Below are positions 1 through 6,441 of a stretch of 11,538 bases of DNA, piece after piece (the first letter of the stretch is position 1; every line of letters starts with the position of its first letter). Source of the stretch: Clostridia bacterium. Lineage in GTDB: Bacteria > Bacillota_A > Clostridia > Oscillospirales > CAG-272. The notes under the pieces were generated by a model. It saw only the letters and a list, made by a program, of their open reading frames with translations, was not told where the DNA came from and ran no database searches. Location: the NCBI GenBank assembly GCA_017472105.1, contig JAFUQY010000270.1, positions 1-11,538 of the forward strand, written 5' to 3'. Position numbers and translations under genes: made by a program.

Positions 1-606
1 ACCCTTGTAGATGATTTTCTTCGACATGCATCCGACGGAACCGCCCGTGACCGCGTAACTGCCGGAGGTGTGCACCATGAACGCCACATCCACGCCGTCG
101 AAATAGCCGCGATGGAGGAATTCCGTCTTGCCGCCGAAGTATCTGATCTTCCCGTCAGCCCGGAGCTTGCCGCGGTATTCAATCTCGAGCAGCTCTTCCG
201 CAGGCACGGCACACAGTCGGATCCGTCCGCTCAGTGCATCGAGAATACCCGGTTCCTTCAAGGCGGCGGCAACTCCGAGCAGAGCTGCGCACTGTGCGTT
301 GTGACCGCAGGAGTGAACGGCTCCAGTGACGGGATCGGCGTCCCTGTGTCCGGGGCAGATGATGGAGTCAAGCTCGCCGAGAATGAGAACCTCGGGTCCT
401 TCCCTTCCGGTGTCAACCACGGTGTAGAATCCGGTGATGCCGTCGGCGAGGGTGATATCGTATCCGAGTTCGTGGAATTTTTCAGCCATGTAGCCGGACG
501 TCACCGTTTCCCGGAAGCCCGTTTCCGGATGCGCCCAGATGAACCGCTCCGCGTCGAGAATGAGCGAACGGTATTTTTCGACTGCGCTGTTTATGATATT
601 CTGCAT
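1..606 (-). CDS. M20D-family metallopeptidase/amidohydrolase, N-terminal part (runs off left edge)
   Basis: The gene reads leftward from an ATG at 606 and is open to base 1, giving 202 codons of a family normally about 380-430 residues long. It looks like an M20D zinc or manganese amidohydrolase, the family of carboxypeptidases, aminoacylases and indole-acetyl-amino-acid hydrolases that cleave an amide bond in the cytoplasm. Seen: HPETGF near residues 26-31, GELD at 77-80, the metal-binding CGH at 100-102, the PAEE motif at 135-138 (general base plus metal ligand) and a further candidate metal His at 179. The Cys ligand in CGH is typical of subfamily D. The usual R-x-D-x-D-A-L-P segment is replaced by GELDSI, so this is an atypical branch and the substrate cannot be named. 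The start is supported by GGGGG at 614-618, 7 bases upstream. It is transcribed divergently from the arabinofuranosidase gene. Confidence 0.85.
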   Translation of the reverse strand, partial: MQNIINSAVEKYRSLILDAERFIWAHPETGFRETVTSGYMAEKFHELGYDITLADGITGFYTVVDTGREGPEVLILGELDSIICPGHRDADPVTGAVHSCGHNAQCAALLGVAAALKEPGILDALSGRIRLCAVPAEELLEIEYRGKLRADGKIRYFGGKTEFLHRGYFDGVDVAFMVHTSGSYAVTGGSVGCMSKKIIYKG

Positions 607-640
607 ACTGAATCCCCCGTTTTCATGTGATTTTTTGTTC

Positions 641-669
641 ATTATACAGCATTGCCCACCGGTTGTCAA
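641..669 (-). promoter_or_regulatory. Sigma-70/SigA-type promoter for the M20 amidohydrolase gene
   Basis: On the minus strand there is an exact -35 TTGACA (664-669) and an exact -10 TATAAT (641-646) separated by 17 bases, the ideal vegetative promoter. Transcription would start near 634, about 28 bases before the start codon at 606. The -35 sits inside the 9-base palindrome GTTGTCAAC (662-670), which could be chance. Confidence 0.85.
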
Positions 670-726
670 CGGATTCACGGAAATCCCCGGAATTTACAGA
701 ATATTCACGCAATTGCGGTTCCCATA

Positions 727-735
727 TGATATGAT
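727..735 (+). promoter_or_regulatory. Possible extended -10 promoter for the arabinofuranosidase gene
   Basis: TG-A-TATGAT at 727-735 fits an extended -10 element, and an overlapping TATGAT lies at 725-730. No good -35 stands at the right distance; TTCACG (704-709) is 15 or 20 bases from the two -10 candidates. Transcription from here would leave a leader of about 15 bases before the ATG at 757, just enough to hold the GGAGG at 747-751. This is a plausible but weak call. Confidence 0.4.
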
Positions 736-756
736 AAAAGAAAAACGGAGGCAATC

Positions 757-2193
757 ATGAAACTGACAATCTCCACCACACCGAAGCACGCCATTTCCCC
801 CTACCTGTTCATGCAGTTCGCGGAACCGCTGGGCACGGCAGACACCTCAGTCGACGCGGGATGGGACTACCTGAACGAACGCTGGCAGCCGAAGCTGATC
901 GAGAAGATCCGTGAGCTCGCGCCGACCATGATCCGCTGGGGCGGGTGTTTTGCGTCGTATTATCACTGGCGGGAAGCCGTCGGACCTCGCGAAAGCCGGA
1001 TTCCGATGCTCAATCTCTGCTGGGACGGCATGTTTTCCAATCAGGTCGGGACGCATGAGCTGGCGGATCTCTGCCGTCAGGTGAACGCGGAGCCGCTGAT
1101 GGTCGTGAATATGGAATCCGACGGACGCATGCACTGGGCATATCCCAAACCCGGCATCAACCGTCTCGGTACCGCGGATGAAGCCGCCGCATGGATCCGC
1201 TATGCAAACGATCCCGATGATGCCCTGCGTCTGAGCCACGGCGTGAAGGATCCGTACAGCATCCGCTGGTGGCAGATCGGCAACGAAACCTCGTACGACA
1301 AAAACGGCTTTGATCGTGACACCGCGGCGCAGAAAACCGTGGAGTTCGCCGTAAAAATGCGGGAAGCCGATCCGTCCGTGCACCTGATCGCATGGGGTGA
1401 CAGCGGCTGGGCGGATAAGATGTGTCAGGAAACCGGGGATCTCGTCAATCACATCGCGTTCCATCATCATTTCGGCTCGGGTCTGCCGGATTCACCGCTG
1501 TACGGCACGGAATACCGCCGCGATCCCGATCTGACGTGGCACCACATGATGCACGCGTACAAATCGCTTGAAAAGAGAATCGCCGAAATGCGTCAGCAGG
1601 TCGAACCGTACGGCAAGCGTCTCGCCATGACCGAGGGACATTACGCAATTCCCGGGCGGAACCGGTGCGAAGTGCTGTCGTCATGGGCGGCGGGTGTGTC
1701 GTATGCGCGGTGCCTGTCCGTGATCGAGCGTGCGTCGGACATTCTCGACATCGCCACACTGGCGGACTTCTTCGGCAACCGCTGGCAGGTGAACGCCCTC
1801 ATCATGCCGACTCCCGCGCGGGACGGTCAGCCTTATCTCCAGCCGGTCGGGCAGGTCATGAAGCTGTACCGCCATCACATCGGCTCGCATGCACTGGACT
1901 TCTCCGCAGATTCCGACGCCGGAGTGGACGTAAACGCCAGCATTTCCGCGGACGGCATGACTGTGTACCTCCATCTGGTCAACACATCCCGCACGGAAAG
2001 CCGCAGAATTGAGCTGGATCTGCCGCATCAGACGGTGTCCTCCGTCACTGCGTTCGAAATCGCGCACGACTCCACGGATGAAATCACGCAGATGGTGCCG
2101 CGCCTGTTCGATCCCGTGGAAAAAACCGTCGACGGAATGTGCTATGTCCTCCCTGCCGCAGGTGTCGCCGCCGTCGAAATCAAACTTGCATAA
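757..2193 (+). CDS. GH51-like alpha-L-arabinofuranosidase, cytoplasmic
   Basis: The 478-residue protein resembles family 51 glycoside hydrolases, which remove terminal alpha-L-arabinofuranosyl groups from arabinan, arabinoxylan fragments and related oligosaccharides with retention of configuration. Seen: the WGGCFASYYHWREAVGP segment (61-77), equivalent to the family's substrate-site G-G-N-F...W-R-x-x-x-G-P region; WWQIGNET at 171-178, whose E177 is the likely acid/base; MTEGH at 291-295, whose E293 is the likely nucleophile; and a C-terminal beta domain from about residue 385. No signal peptide or membrane segment is visible, so it should act inside the cell on imported oligosaccharides. The length is close to that of single-catalytic-domain GH51 enzymes (about 500). 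The start has GGAGG at 747-751 with 5-base spacing. It is a single-gene unit with no transporter or other hydrolase beside it. Family assignment is good; exact linkage specificity is unknown. Confidence 0.82.
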   Translation: MKLTISTTPKHAISPYLFMQFAEPLGTADTSVDAGWDYLNERWQPKLIEKIRELAPTMIRWGGCFASYYHWREAVGPRESRIPMLNLCWDGMFSNQVGTHELADLCRQVNAEPLMVVNMESDGRMHWAYPKPGINRLGTADEAAAWIRYANDPDDALRLSHGVKDPYSIRWWQIGNETSYDKNGFDRDTAAQKTVEFAVKMREADPSVHLIAWGDSGWADKMCQETGDLVNHIAFHHHFGSGLPDSPLYGTEYRRDPDLTWHHMMHAYKSLEKRIAEMRQQVEPYGKRLAMTEGHYAIPGRNRCEVLSSWAAGVSYARCLSVIERASDILDIATLADFFGNRWQVNALIMPTPARDGQPYLQPVGQVMKLYRHHIGSHALDFSADSDAGVDVNASISADGMTVYLHLVNTSRTESRRIELDLPHQTVSSVTAFEIAHDSTDEITQMVPRLFDPVEKTVDGMCYVLPAAGVAAVEIKLA

Positions 2194-2197
2194 ATAA

Positions 2198-2233
2198 AAA
2201 AGTGCGTATTCCGTTGAAAGAGTACGCACTTTT
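2198..2233. terminator. Bidirectional intrinsic terminator
   Basis: A perfect 11-bp inverted repeat (2198-2208 with 2223-2233; arms AAAAGTGCGTA and TACGCACTTTT) encloses a 14-base loop. A-rich sequence on the left and TTTT on the right give a U-tract in either direction, stronger for minus-strand transcripts. It lies 4 bases after the stop of the arabinofuranosidase and 14 bases after the stop of the convergent methyltransferase-like gene, so it ends both transcripts. Confidence 0.9.
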
Positions 2234-2247
2234 GCTGTTGATCGGAT

Positions 2248-3258
2248 TTACCTGCCGTAGAACTCGCTGACCGCACCGAAGAACGCGTCGATGTTCTCCC
2301 ACGGAGCCTTCGCAGGGATGTCGCATCCGGAGGAAATGACGAAATTGCCGTGCTTCGTGCATTTTTCCATCAGATCGAGCGTCGCTTTGCGGATGGATTC
2401 GGGAGTACCGCCCTTGAATTCGCCTGCCGGGTCAATGTTACCCATCACGATCACGTCATCCGGCACGACTTCGAGCATCTTTTCCATGTCGATTGCGTTG
2501 CCGAAATGGTATGCATCTGCGCCGACCGCGAGAATGGAGTCGATCATGTCGATGGTGCCGTTGCCGCAGTTGTGGTAGATCACGGCGAAATCGTCGGATT
2601 TGAGCGCGTCACACAGCTTTTTCACGTAAGGTTCGGAGAATTCCTCTGCCAGAGAAGGAGACAGAAGTCCGGTCACAGGTTCCGCGAGTGCAATTCCGTC
2701 CGCACCGGCCTCCTTGAACGCCTGACAGTAGCGGATGAGGAAGTCCGTGCACTTTTCCATCACCTTGTGAACCGCATCGGGTTCATCGTAGCAGAGATAC
2801 ATGATCTCGGTTACGTCAGCCAGACGCGCCGCGAGGGAAAACGGTCCGATTGCACCCGCCAGAATGGGACGGTCGGTCACCATGGTGCTCAGCTTTTTCA
2901 CGGTTTCCACGTAGATTCCGGTTCTGCCGGCACCGACTTCGGGAACCTCGAGCGCATCCGCGTCATCTTCATCGCTGACGATACTGCCGACGACTGTGGG
3001 AACTTCCCCGGCATTTTTGCGGATTGTGGAACCGAACGCCTCCGCTTCCACGGACAGGTCCATCATGCAGACAAGTGCCGAGGAATCCGTACGCTGTGCG
3101 AGCTTTGCCAGAGCTTCCGCCTGATATTCTGCCGACGCGATCATGTCATCCAGCTCCATGCCGATGAGCTGACAGGACGGTGCGGAAAGAAGCGGCATTG
3201 CCTTCTTCACAGGAGAAGTAAGCTGCTGTGTGAGCCATTTACGCATATTCTGCTTCAT
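2248..3258 (-). CDS. UroD-superfamily methyltransferase, MtaA/CmuA-like
   Basis: The 336-residue protein has the uroporphyrinogen decarboxylase TIM-barrel fold, in the branch closest to methylcobamide:thiol methyltransferases (MtaA, MtbA, CmuA C-terminal domain). Seen: an N-terminal MRKWL plus a long helix, a barrel core with PILAGAIGPFSLAARL (131-146), the putative zinc ligands H229 and C231 in YHNCGN, and C312 in SSGCDIP near the C terminus. This H-x-C...C trio is the family's zinc site, which activates the thiol that accepts the methyl group, so decarboxylation of uroporphyrinogen is unlikely. The start is supported by AAGGAG at 3265-3270 with 6-base spacing. It is the second gene of a two-gene operon, 26 bases behind another UroD-fold protein. 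No corrinoid protein or substrate-specific methyltransferase is in view, so methyl donor and acceptor are unknown. Confidence 0.8.
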   Translation of the reverse strand: MKQNMRKWLTQQLTSPVKKAMPLLSAPSCQLIGMELDDMIASAEYQAEALAKLAQRTDSSALVCMMDLSVEAEAFGSTIRKNAGEVPTVVGSIVSDEDDADALEVPEVGAGRTGIYVETVKKLSTMVTDRPILAGAIGPFSLAARLADVTEIMYLCYDEPDAVHKVMEKCTDFLIRYCQAFKEAGADGIALAEPVTGLLSPSLAEEFSEPYVKKLCDALKSDDFAVIYHNCGNGTIDMIDSILAVGADAYHFGNAIDMEKMLEVVPDDVIVMGNIDPAGEFKGGTPESIRKATLDLMEKCTKHGNFVISSGCDIPAKAPWENIDAFFGAVSEFYGR

Positions 3259-3284
3259 ATAGTACTCCTTTTCAGTTTAGCATT

Positions 3285-4493
3285 TCATTCGTAATCACGT
3301 GCGCTGCGGTAAGCGTCGATCATTGCTTTGAGATGGGATTCGGGCAGGGTTGCGGGAAGATTATGTACGCCCGAGAAGATATAATTGCCGCCCGCACCGA
3401 GCGTTTTCACATTTTCATAAACCGCGCGGTAAACTTCGTCGTAGGACATCTCCGTGTCAATGAGCTGAGCATCGTACGCACCGCCCCAGAACACGACGTC
3501 CTTGCCGAAGCGTTCCTTGAGGGATGCCGCGCCCATGCCTGCCGCCGAGGTCTGAACCGGGTTGACCACCTGCACGCCGCATTCGATCAGATCGGGCAGA
3601 ATGGTGTCAATCGAGCCGCAGGAGTGGAGGTTCACCTTCATATTCGTGCGCTTCTGCCATCCGGTGAACAGTTTCGCGTAGGAATCCTTGTAAATCTCAC
3701 GCCACAGATGCTCGCCAATGGTCACACTGCGGTTGTCCCCGAAGTCGTGGGCGATGGAGAGAATGTCCACGTACTTGCCGACCGCCTGATCGAGCTGTTC
3801 AATCTGCTTCAGACCCGCTTCGGCGCATTTGTCGAGCAGGGCACGCATGACATCCGGCTCTTCCATCATCAGAACCATGGAGCCGATCATACCGCCGGGT
3901 GCAATCTGTAAATCCGTGATGGTTTCGCCCAGACAGATGGACAGATCGGTTCTTTCGTACAGTTCCTTTGCCGCGTCTTCCAGATGCCGCAGGAGATCGT
4001 CGTTCAGCGCGCCGCTGGGATTGAATTTGTCCGGATCCGGAACGTCAAATTCCGCCGTCAGGTCGGTGTTTCCCTTGTGATCGAAGAAATACATGCCGGG
4101 CGGACAGATGGCGCTGCCTGCGGTTTCCCATACGGTAGTTCCGTCGGGTTCTTCGCGGAATTTTTCACGCACGGGAACGCGGAAGGTCTTTCCCCAGAGC
4201 ACCTGCTCCTTCCACTGCTCTTTCGGATAGCTTCTGAGCCTGCTGGGGCACATTCTCGGAGACGAGAGCAGGATGATATCCCCGTCCATCGCGGCGATGA
4301 CGTCTTCTTCAAACACCGCGTTTGTCATGAAGGTATCAAGTCTCGGAGGAAGTCCGTTCACGCCGAGTACCTTCTGCAGATTGCCGTATGCGACGATGTG
4401 CAGACCTTCCGTTTCGCATCCGCCGAGTCCGTTGGGAACCCGGTCGGGCATCCGGTGATTCAGGACGGCACGTACTCTTTCTCTGGATGTCAT
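3285..4493 (-). CDS. UroD-superfamily protein with altered metal site (HxC...H)
   Basis: The 402-residue protein belongs to the uncharacterised branch of UroD-fold proteins found in many anaerobes. Seen: MTSRERVRAVLNHRMPDRVP at the N terminus, the usual opening of this branch; NLHSCGSI with H290 and C292; NPVQTSAAGM at 311-320; VVFWGG at 333-338; and YIFSGVHNLP at 371-380. In MtaA-like members the third metal ligand is a Cys near this last position; here a His (H377) stands instead, which is characteristic of this branch. The role is probably corrinoid-dependent methyl transfer or a related C1 reaction, but no reaction can be named. GAGGA at 4501-4505 with 7-base spacing supports the start. 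It is the first gene of the operon, and the 26-base gap to the MtaA-like gene suggests the two proteins work together. Confidence 0.78.
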   Translation of the reverse strand: MTSRERVRAVLNHRMPDRVPNGLGGCETEGLHIVAYGNLQKVLGVNGLPPRLDTFMTNAVFEEDVIAAMDGDIILLSSPRMCPSRLRSYPKEQWKEQVLWGKTFRVPVREKFREEPDGTTVWETAGSAICPPGMYFFDHKGNTDLTAEFDVPDPDKFNPSGALNDDLLRHLEDAAKELYERTDLSICLGETITDLQIAPGGMIGSMVLMMEEPDVMRALLDKCAEAGLKQIEQLDQAVGKYVDILSIAHDFGDNRSVTIGEHLWREIYKDSYAKLFTGWQKRTNMKVNLHSCGSIDTILPDLIECGVQVVNPVQTSAAGMGAASLKERFGKDVVFWGGAYDAQLIDTEMSYDEVYRAVYENVKTLGAGGNYIFSGVHNLPATLPESHLKAMIDAYRSARDYE

Positions 4494-4522
4494 AATACGA
4501 TCCTCATTTCAATTGGTTATTT

Positions 4523-4547
4523 GAAGATATTATAGCCTGTTATCTTC
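4523..4547. promoter_or_regulatory. Candidate operator: 7-bp inverted repeat over the -10
   Basis: GAAGATA (4523-4529) and TATCTTC (4541-4547) form a perfect 7-bp inverted repeat with an 11-base spacer. Centre-to-centre distance is 18 bases, close to two helical turns, as expected for a dimeric repressor. It covers the -10 and the predicted start of the UroD-like operon. It has no following T-tract, so it is not a convincing terminator. The role is inferred from position only. Confidence 0.4.
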
Positions 4548-4557
4548 TAAAATGCAA
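4529..4557 (-). promoter_or_regulatory. Promoter of the UroD-like operon
   Basis: On the minus strand there is an exact -10 TATAAT (4529-4534) and, 17 bases upstream, TTGCAT (4552-4557) as a weak -35. Transcription would start near 4522, about 29 bases before the ATG at 4493. The -10 is overlapped by a 7-bp inverted repeat (4523-4547). No terminator is visible between the upstream fusion gene's stop (4574) and this promoter, so readthrough from the transport operon is also possible. Confidence 0.65.
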
Positions 4558-4573
4558 GCCGTTCTGCACAGGT

Positions 4574-5659
4574 TTATAAAAAATTGGTATAAATCCGTTC
4601 CAAGGCTGTCCGTTCCAGTTCCGCAAGGTCTTCCAGGGTATCGCAGTCCCGCAGTTCGGCCGGATCCCGTACCTCTGCATGCTTCACGGAGCCGGGATAT
4701 TTTTTCACGAGCACGCCGCCGCCCTTTCCTTCAGGCAGATCTGCCAGCTCGCCGTACGTCCATTGCGGAAAAAGCACCGGTGAACCTCCGACTCCGCCGT
4801 ACGATGCGCGGAAGATGGAGGAAGGATCGTTCACAGCAGAGAGAGCCATTGCCGATACGGTTTCGCGGGAAAGAAGCGGCTGATCTCCCTGACAGAACAG
4901 GCATCCGTCCGTGTCCGCGAGCATTTCGATCCCGAGCCGCACGGTGTCACTGCGGTACGGCAGATCGTGCAGAATCACGTCGATTCCGTTTTCCCGGCAC
5001 AGCTCAGCGACGGACAGATGACGCGTCACGACGACCCGGCGGCTGAAAATCCCATCGGTTGCTTCGATGGCGTGCTGAATCAGCGGTCTGCCGAGAAACT
5101 GTGCCGTCAGCTTGTTCGAGCCGAAGCGTTTTCCCTCCCCGGACGCCATGATGACGCATCCGAGATTGCCGTACGGATGGTCAAGATCCACCGTGAATAC
5201 GTCATCCCGCCGGCAGAGTGCGCTCAGAAACGGAATGTCCTGCTTCCGCACTGCGGCAATGACGCGTTTTTCGCCGAACACACGGAGAAGAGCCTCACAG
5301 TACGGTTCGCATTCCGTCTCAAGATAGCCGATCTCGTCAATTTTCAGCCAATCACCGTCCCGGGTCAGTGCGGGAATTCCCGTTTCCGTAAATCCGTCAG
5401 GGATCAGCCGCATCCGGTTTTCTTCCCCGGGAATGCTTTCGTCAAATACGCCGACCTGCGCGGTTTCTCCCGTAACGCCGTCACGCAGATACACCGCGGA
5501 TTTCGGGACTGCCCATGTGACAACGCCCGGCATCGGATCGGAAATCAGTTCGTTCAGAAGCGTGGTCTTGCCGGATTTCCGTCCGCCGGTGACGATCAGG
5601 TGGCGTTTTCCGCTTGCATGAAATGCCCGGAGAACCGCGTCGGATGTTATATGCATCAT
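4574..5659 (-). CDS. Fusion of THEP1-like P-loop NTPase and MocA/MobA-like nucleotidyltransferase
   Basis: The 361-residue protein has two domains. Residues about 15-160 look like the nucleoside-triphosphatase THEP1 family: a Walker A GGRKSGKT (25-32) and a Walker B in LKIDEIGYLE (105-114), with the DEIG-x-x-E signature of that family. Residues about 165-345 look like MocA/MobA-type cofactor nucleotidyltransferases: VIMASGEGKRFGSNKL (169-184) matches the nucleotide-binding A-G-x-S-x-R-M-G-x-x-K loop, GDQPLL (258-263) carries the metal-binding Asp, and GGSPVLFP (291-298) follows. MocA adds CMP to molybdopterin for xanthine-dehydrogenase-family enzymes, which matches the hydroxylase operon nearby. 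The canonical G-D-x-G-A-R near the end is replaced by EGKGGG (310-315). It is the last gene of the transport operon and overlaps the ATPase stop by ATGA. GGAGG lies 4 bases before the first ATG and 7 before the second (5656), so the second may be used. The NTPase half could supply energy for cofactor maturation; that is inference. Confidence 0.75.
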   Translation of the reverse strand: MMHITSDAVLRAFHASGKRHLIVTGGRKSGKTTLLNELISDPMPGVVTWAVPKSAVYLRDGVTGETAQVGVFDESIPGEENRMRLIPDGFTETGIPALTRDGDWLKIDEIGYLETECEPYCEALLRVFGEKRVIAAVRKQDIPFLSALCRRDDVFTVDLDHPYGNLGCVIMASGEGKRFGSNKLTAQFLGRPLIQHAIEATDGIFSRRVVVTRHLSVAELCRENGIDVILHDLPYRSDTVRLGIEMLADTDGCLFCQGDQPLLSRETVSAMALSAVNDPSSIFRASYGGVGGSPVLFPQWTYGELADLPEGKGGGVLVKKYPGSVKHAEVRDPAELRDCDTLEDLAELERTALERIYTNFL

Positions 5660-6441
5660 ACGTCCTCCCTCAGCATCACGAGCTGTTCCCTGCCCTGCTT
5701 ATCCCGGCAACGGCAGAGACTGACCGGACCGTAGATTGCGGAAAGCGCGGTTTCCATCCTGTCTGTCGGATCGTTTGCCGGATCGAGCACCGACAGAATT
5801 TTCCCGCCGCCGAGGAGGAGAAGCCGGTCGCATCGGTTGAGCGCGAGATTCGGGTCATGCAGGGTCACCAGCGCCGCGCCGTCACGCACACGATTCCGCA
5901 GAATATCAAGCATCCGCCCGCGGTACCGGAAGTCAAGCGCACTCTCCGGCTCGTCCAGCAGAAGAAGCTCCGCATCGGAAATCAAGGTACGTGCGAGAAT
6001 GCACAGCTGCTTCTGTCCTTCGCTGAGATGGAGGTAGTTGTCCTCTTCCCGTCCCGCCAGTCCGACTTCAGCGAGTGCCTGCCGCGCCTGATTCTTCATG
6101 GATTCGCCCGGATGCTCGAGCAGACCGAGTTTCGGGTTGAACCCCATCAGCACCACGTCAATTGCAGAAATGTCAATCGAAATCCCGCTACGCTGGGGGA
6201 TGTAGCTGCACGAGCGTCCCAGTTTCTTCGGGGCGAGCTCTTCCAGTCGGATTCCGTTCACGGAGCAGGAACCGCTGTGCGGCAGGATTCCGCAGACGGA
6301 TTTGAGCAGTGTCGTTTTTCCGCTCCCGTTTGCGCCGAGAATGCCCATGACGCACCCGGATTCCACCGTGAAGGAGACCTCCTCGATCACCGGTTTGCCG
6401 CCATATCCGGCTGTCAGGTTCGATATTTCAAGAAAACTCAC
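5656..6441 (-). CDS. ABC transporter ATP-binding protein, FecE/BtuD/MolC type
   Basis: The 261-residue protein is the cytoplasmic ATPase of an importer with a BtuCD/FecCD-type permease. Seen, numbering from the GTG start: Y13 A-loop, Walker A GANGSGKT (36-43), Q-loop YIPQ (80-83), signature LSEGQ (139-143), Walker B LLLLDEP (159-165) and the H-loop His195 in LVTLHD. The reading frame stays open 43 codons further upstream, but that part lies inside the permease gene and has no family similarity. The chosen GTG (6441-6439) forms a GTGA overlap with the permease stop and puts the usual L-E-I-x-N-L opening at the N terminus. GGGAG is only 2 bases away, so translation is probably coupled to the permease. 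The family covers iron-siderophore, haem, cobalamin and molybdate importers; neighbours favour molybdate or tungstate. Confidence 0.85.
   Translation of the reverse strand: MSFLEISNLTAGYGGKPVIEEVSFTVESGCVMGILGANGSGKTTLLKSVCGILPHSGSCSVNGIRLEELAPKKLGRSCSYIPQRSGISIDISAIDVVLMGFNPKLGLLEHPGESMKNQARQALAEVGLAGREEDNYLHLSEGQKQLCILARTLISDAELLLLDEPESALDFRYRGRMLDILRNRVRDGAALVTLHDPNLALNRCDRLLLLGGGKILSVLDPANDPTDRMETALSAIYGPVSLCRCRDKQGREQLVMLREDV

Noticed and set aside
70..630. A 186-codon open frame on the plus strand at the left edge
   Set aside because: The minus strand here encodes a clear M20 N terminus with CGH and PAEE motifs and a consensus promoter; the plus frame has neither.
2350..3294. A 314-codon open frame on the plus strand
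   Set aside because: Antisense to the MtaA-like gene, which has intact zinc-site motifs and a good ribosome site.
2248..4493. Genuine uroporphyrinogen decarboxylase (hemE) for haem synthesis
   Set aside because: Neither protein shows the HemE N-terminal R-P-P-V-W-x-M-R-Q-A-G-R motif, both have the H-x-C zinc pattern of methyltransferase-like members, and no haem genes are adjacent.
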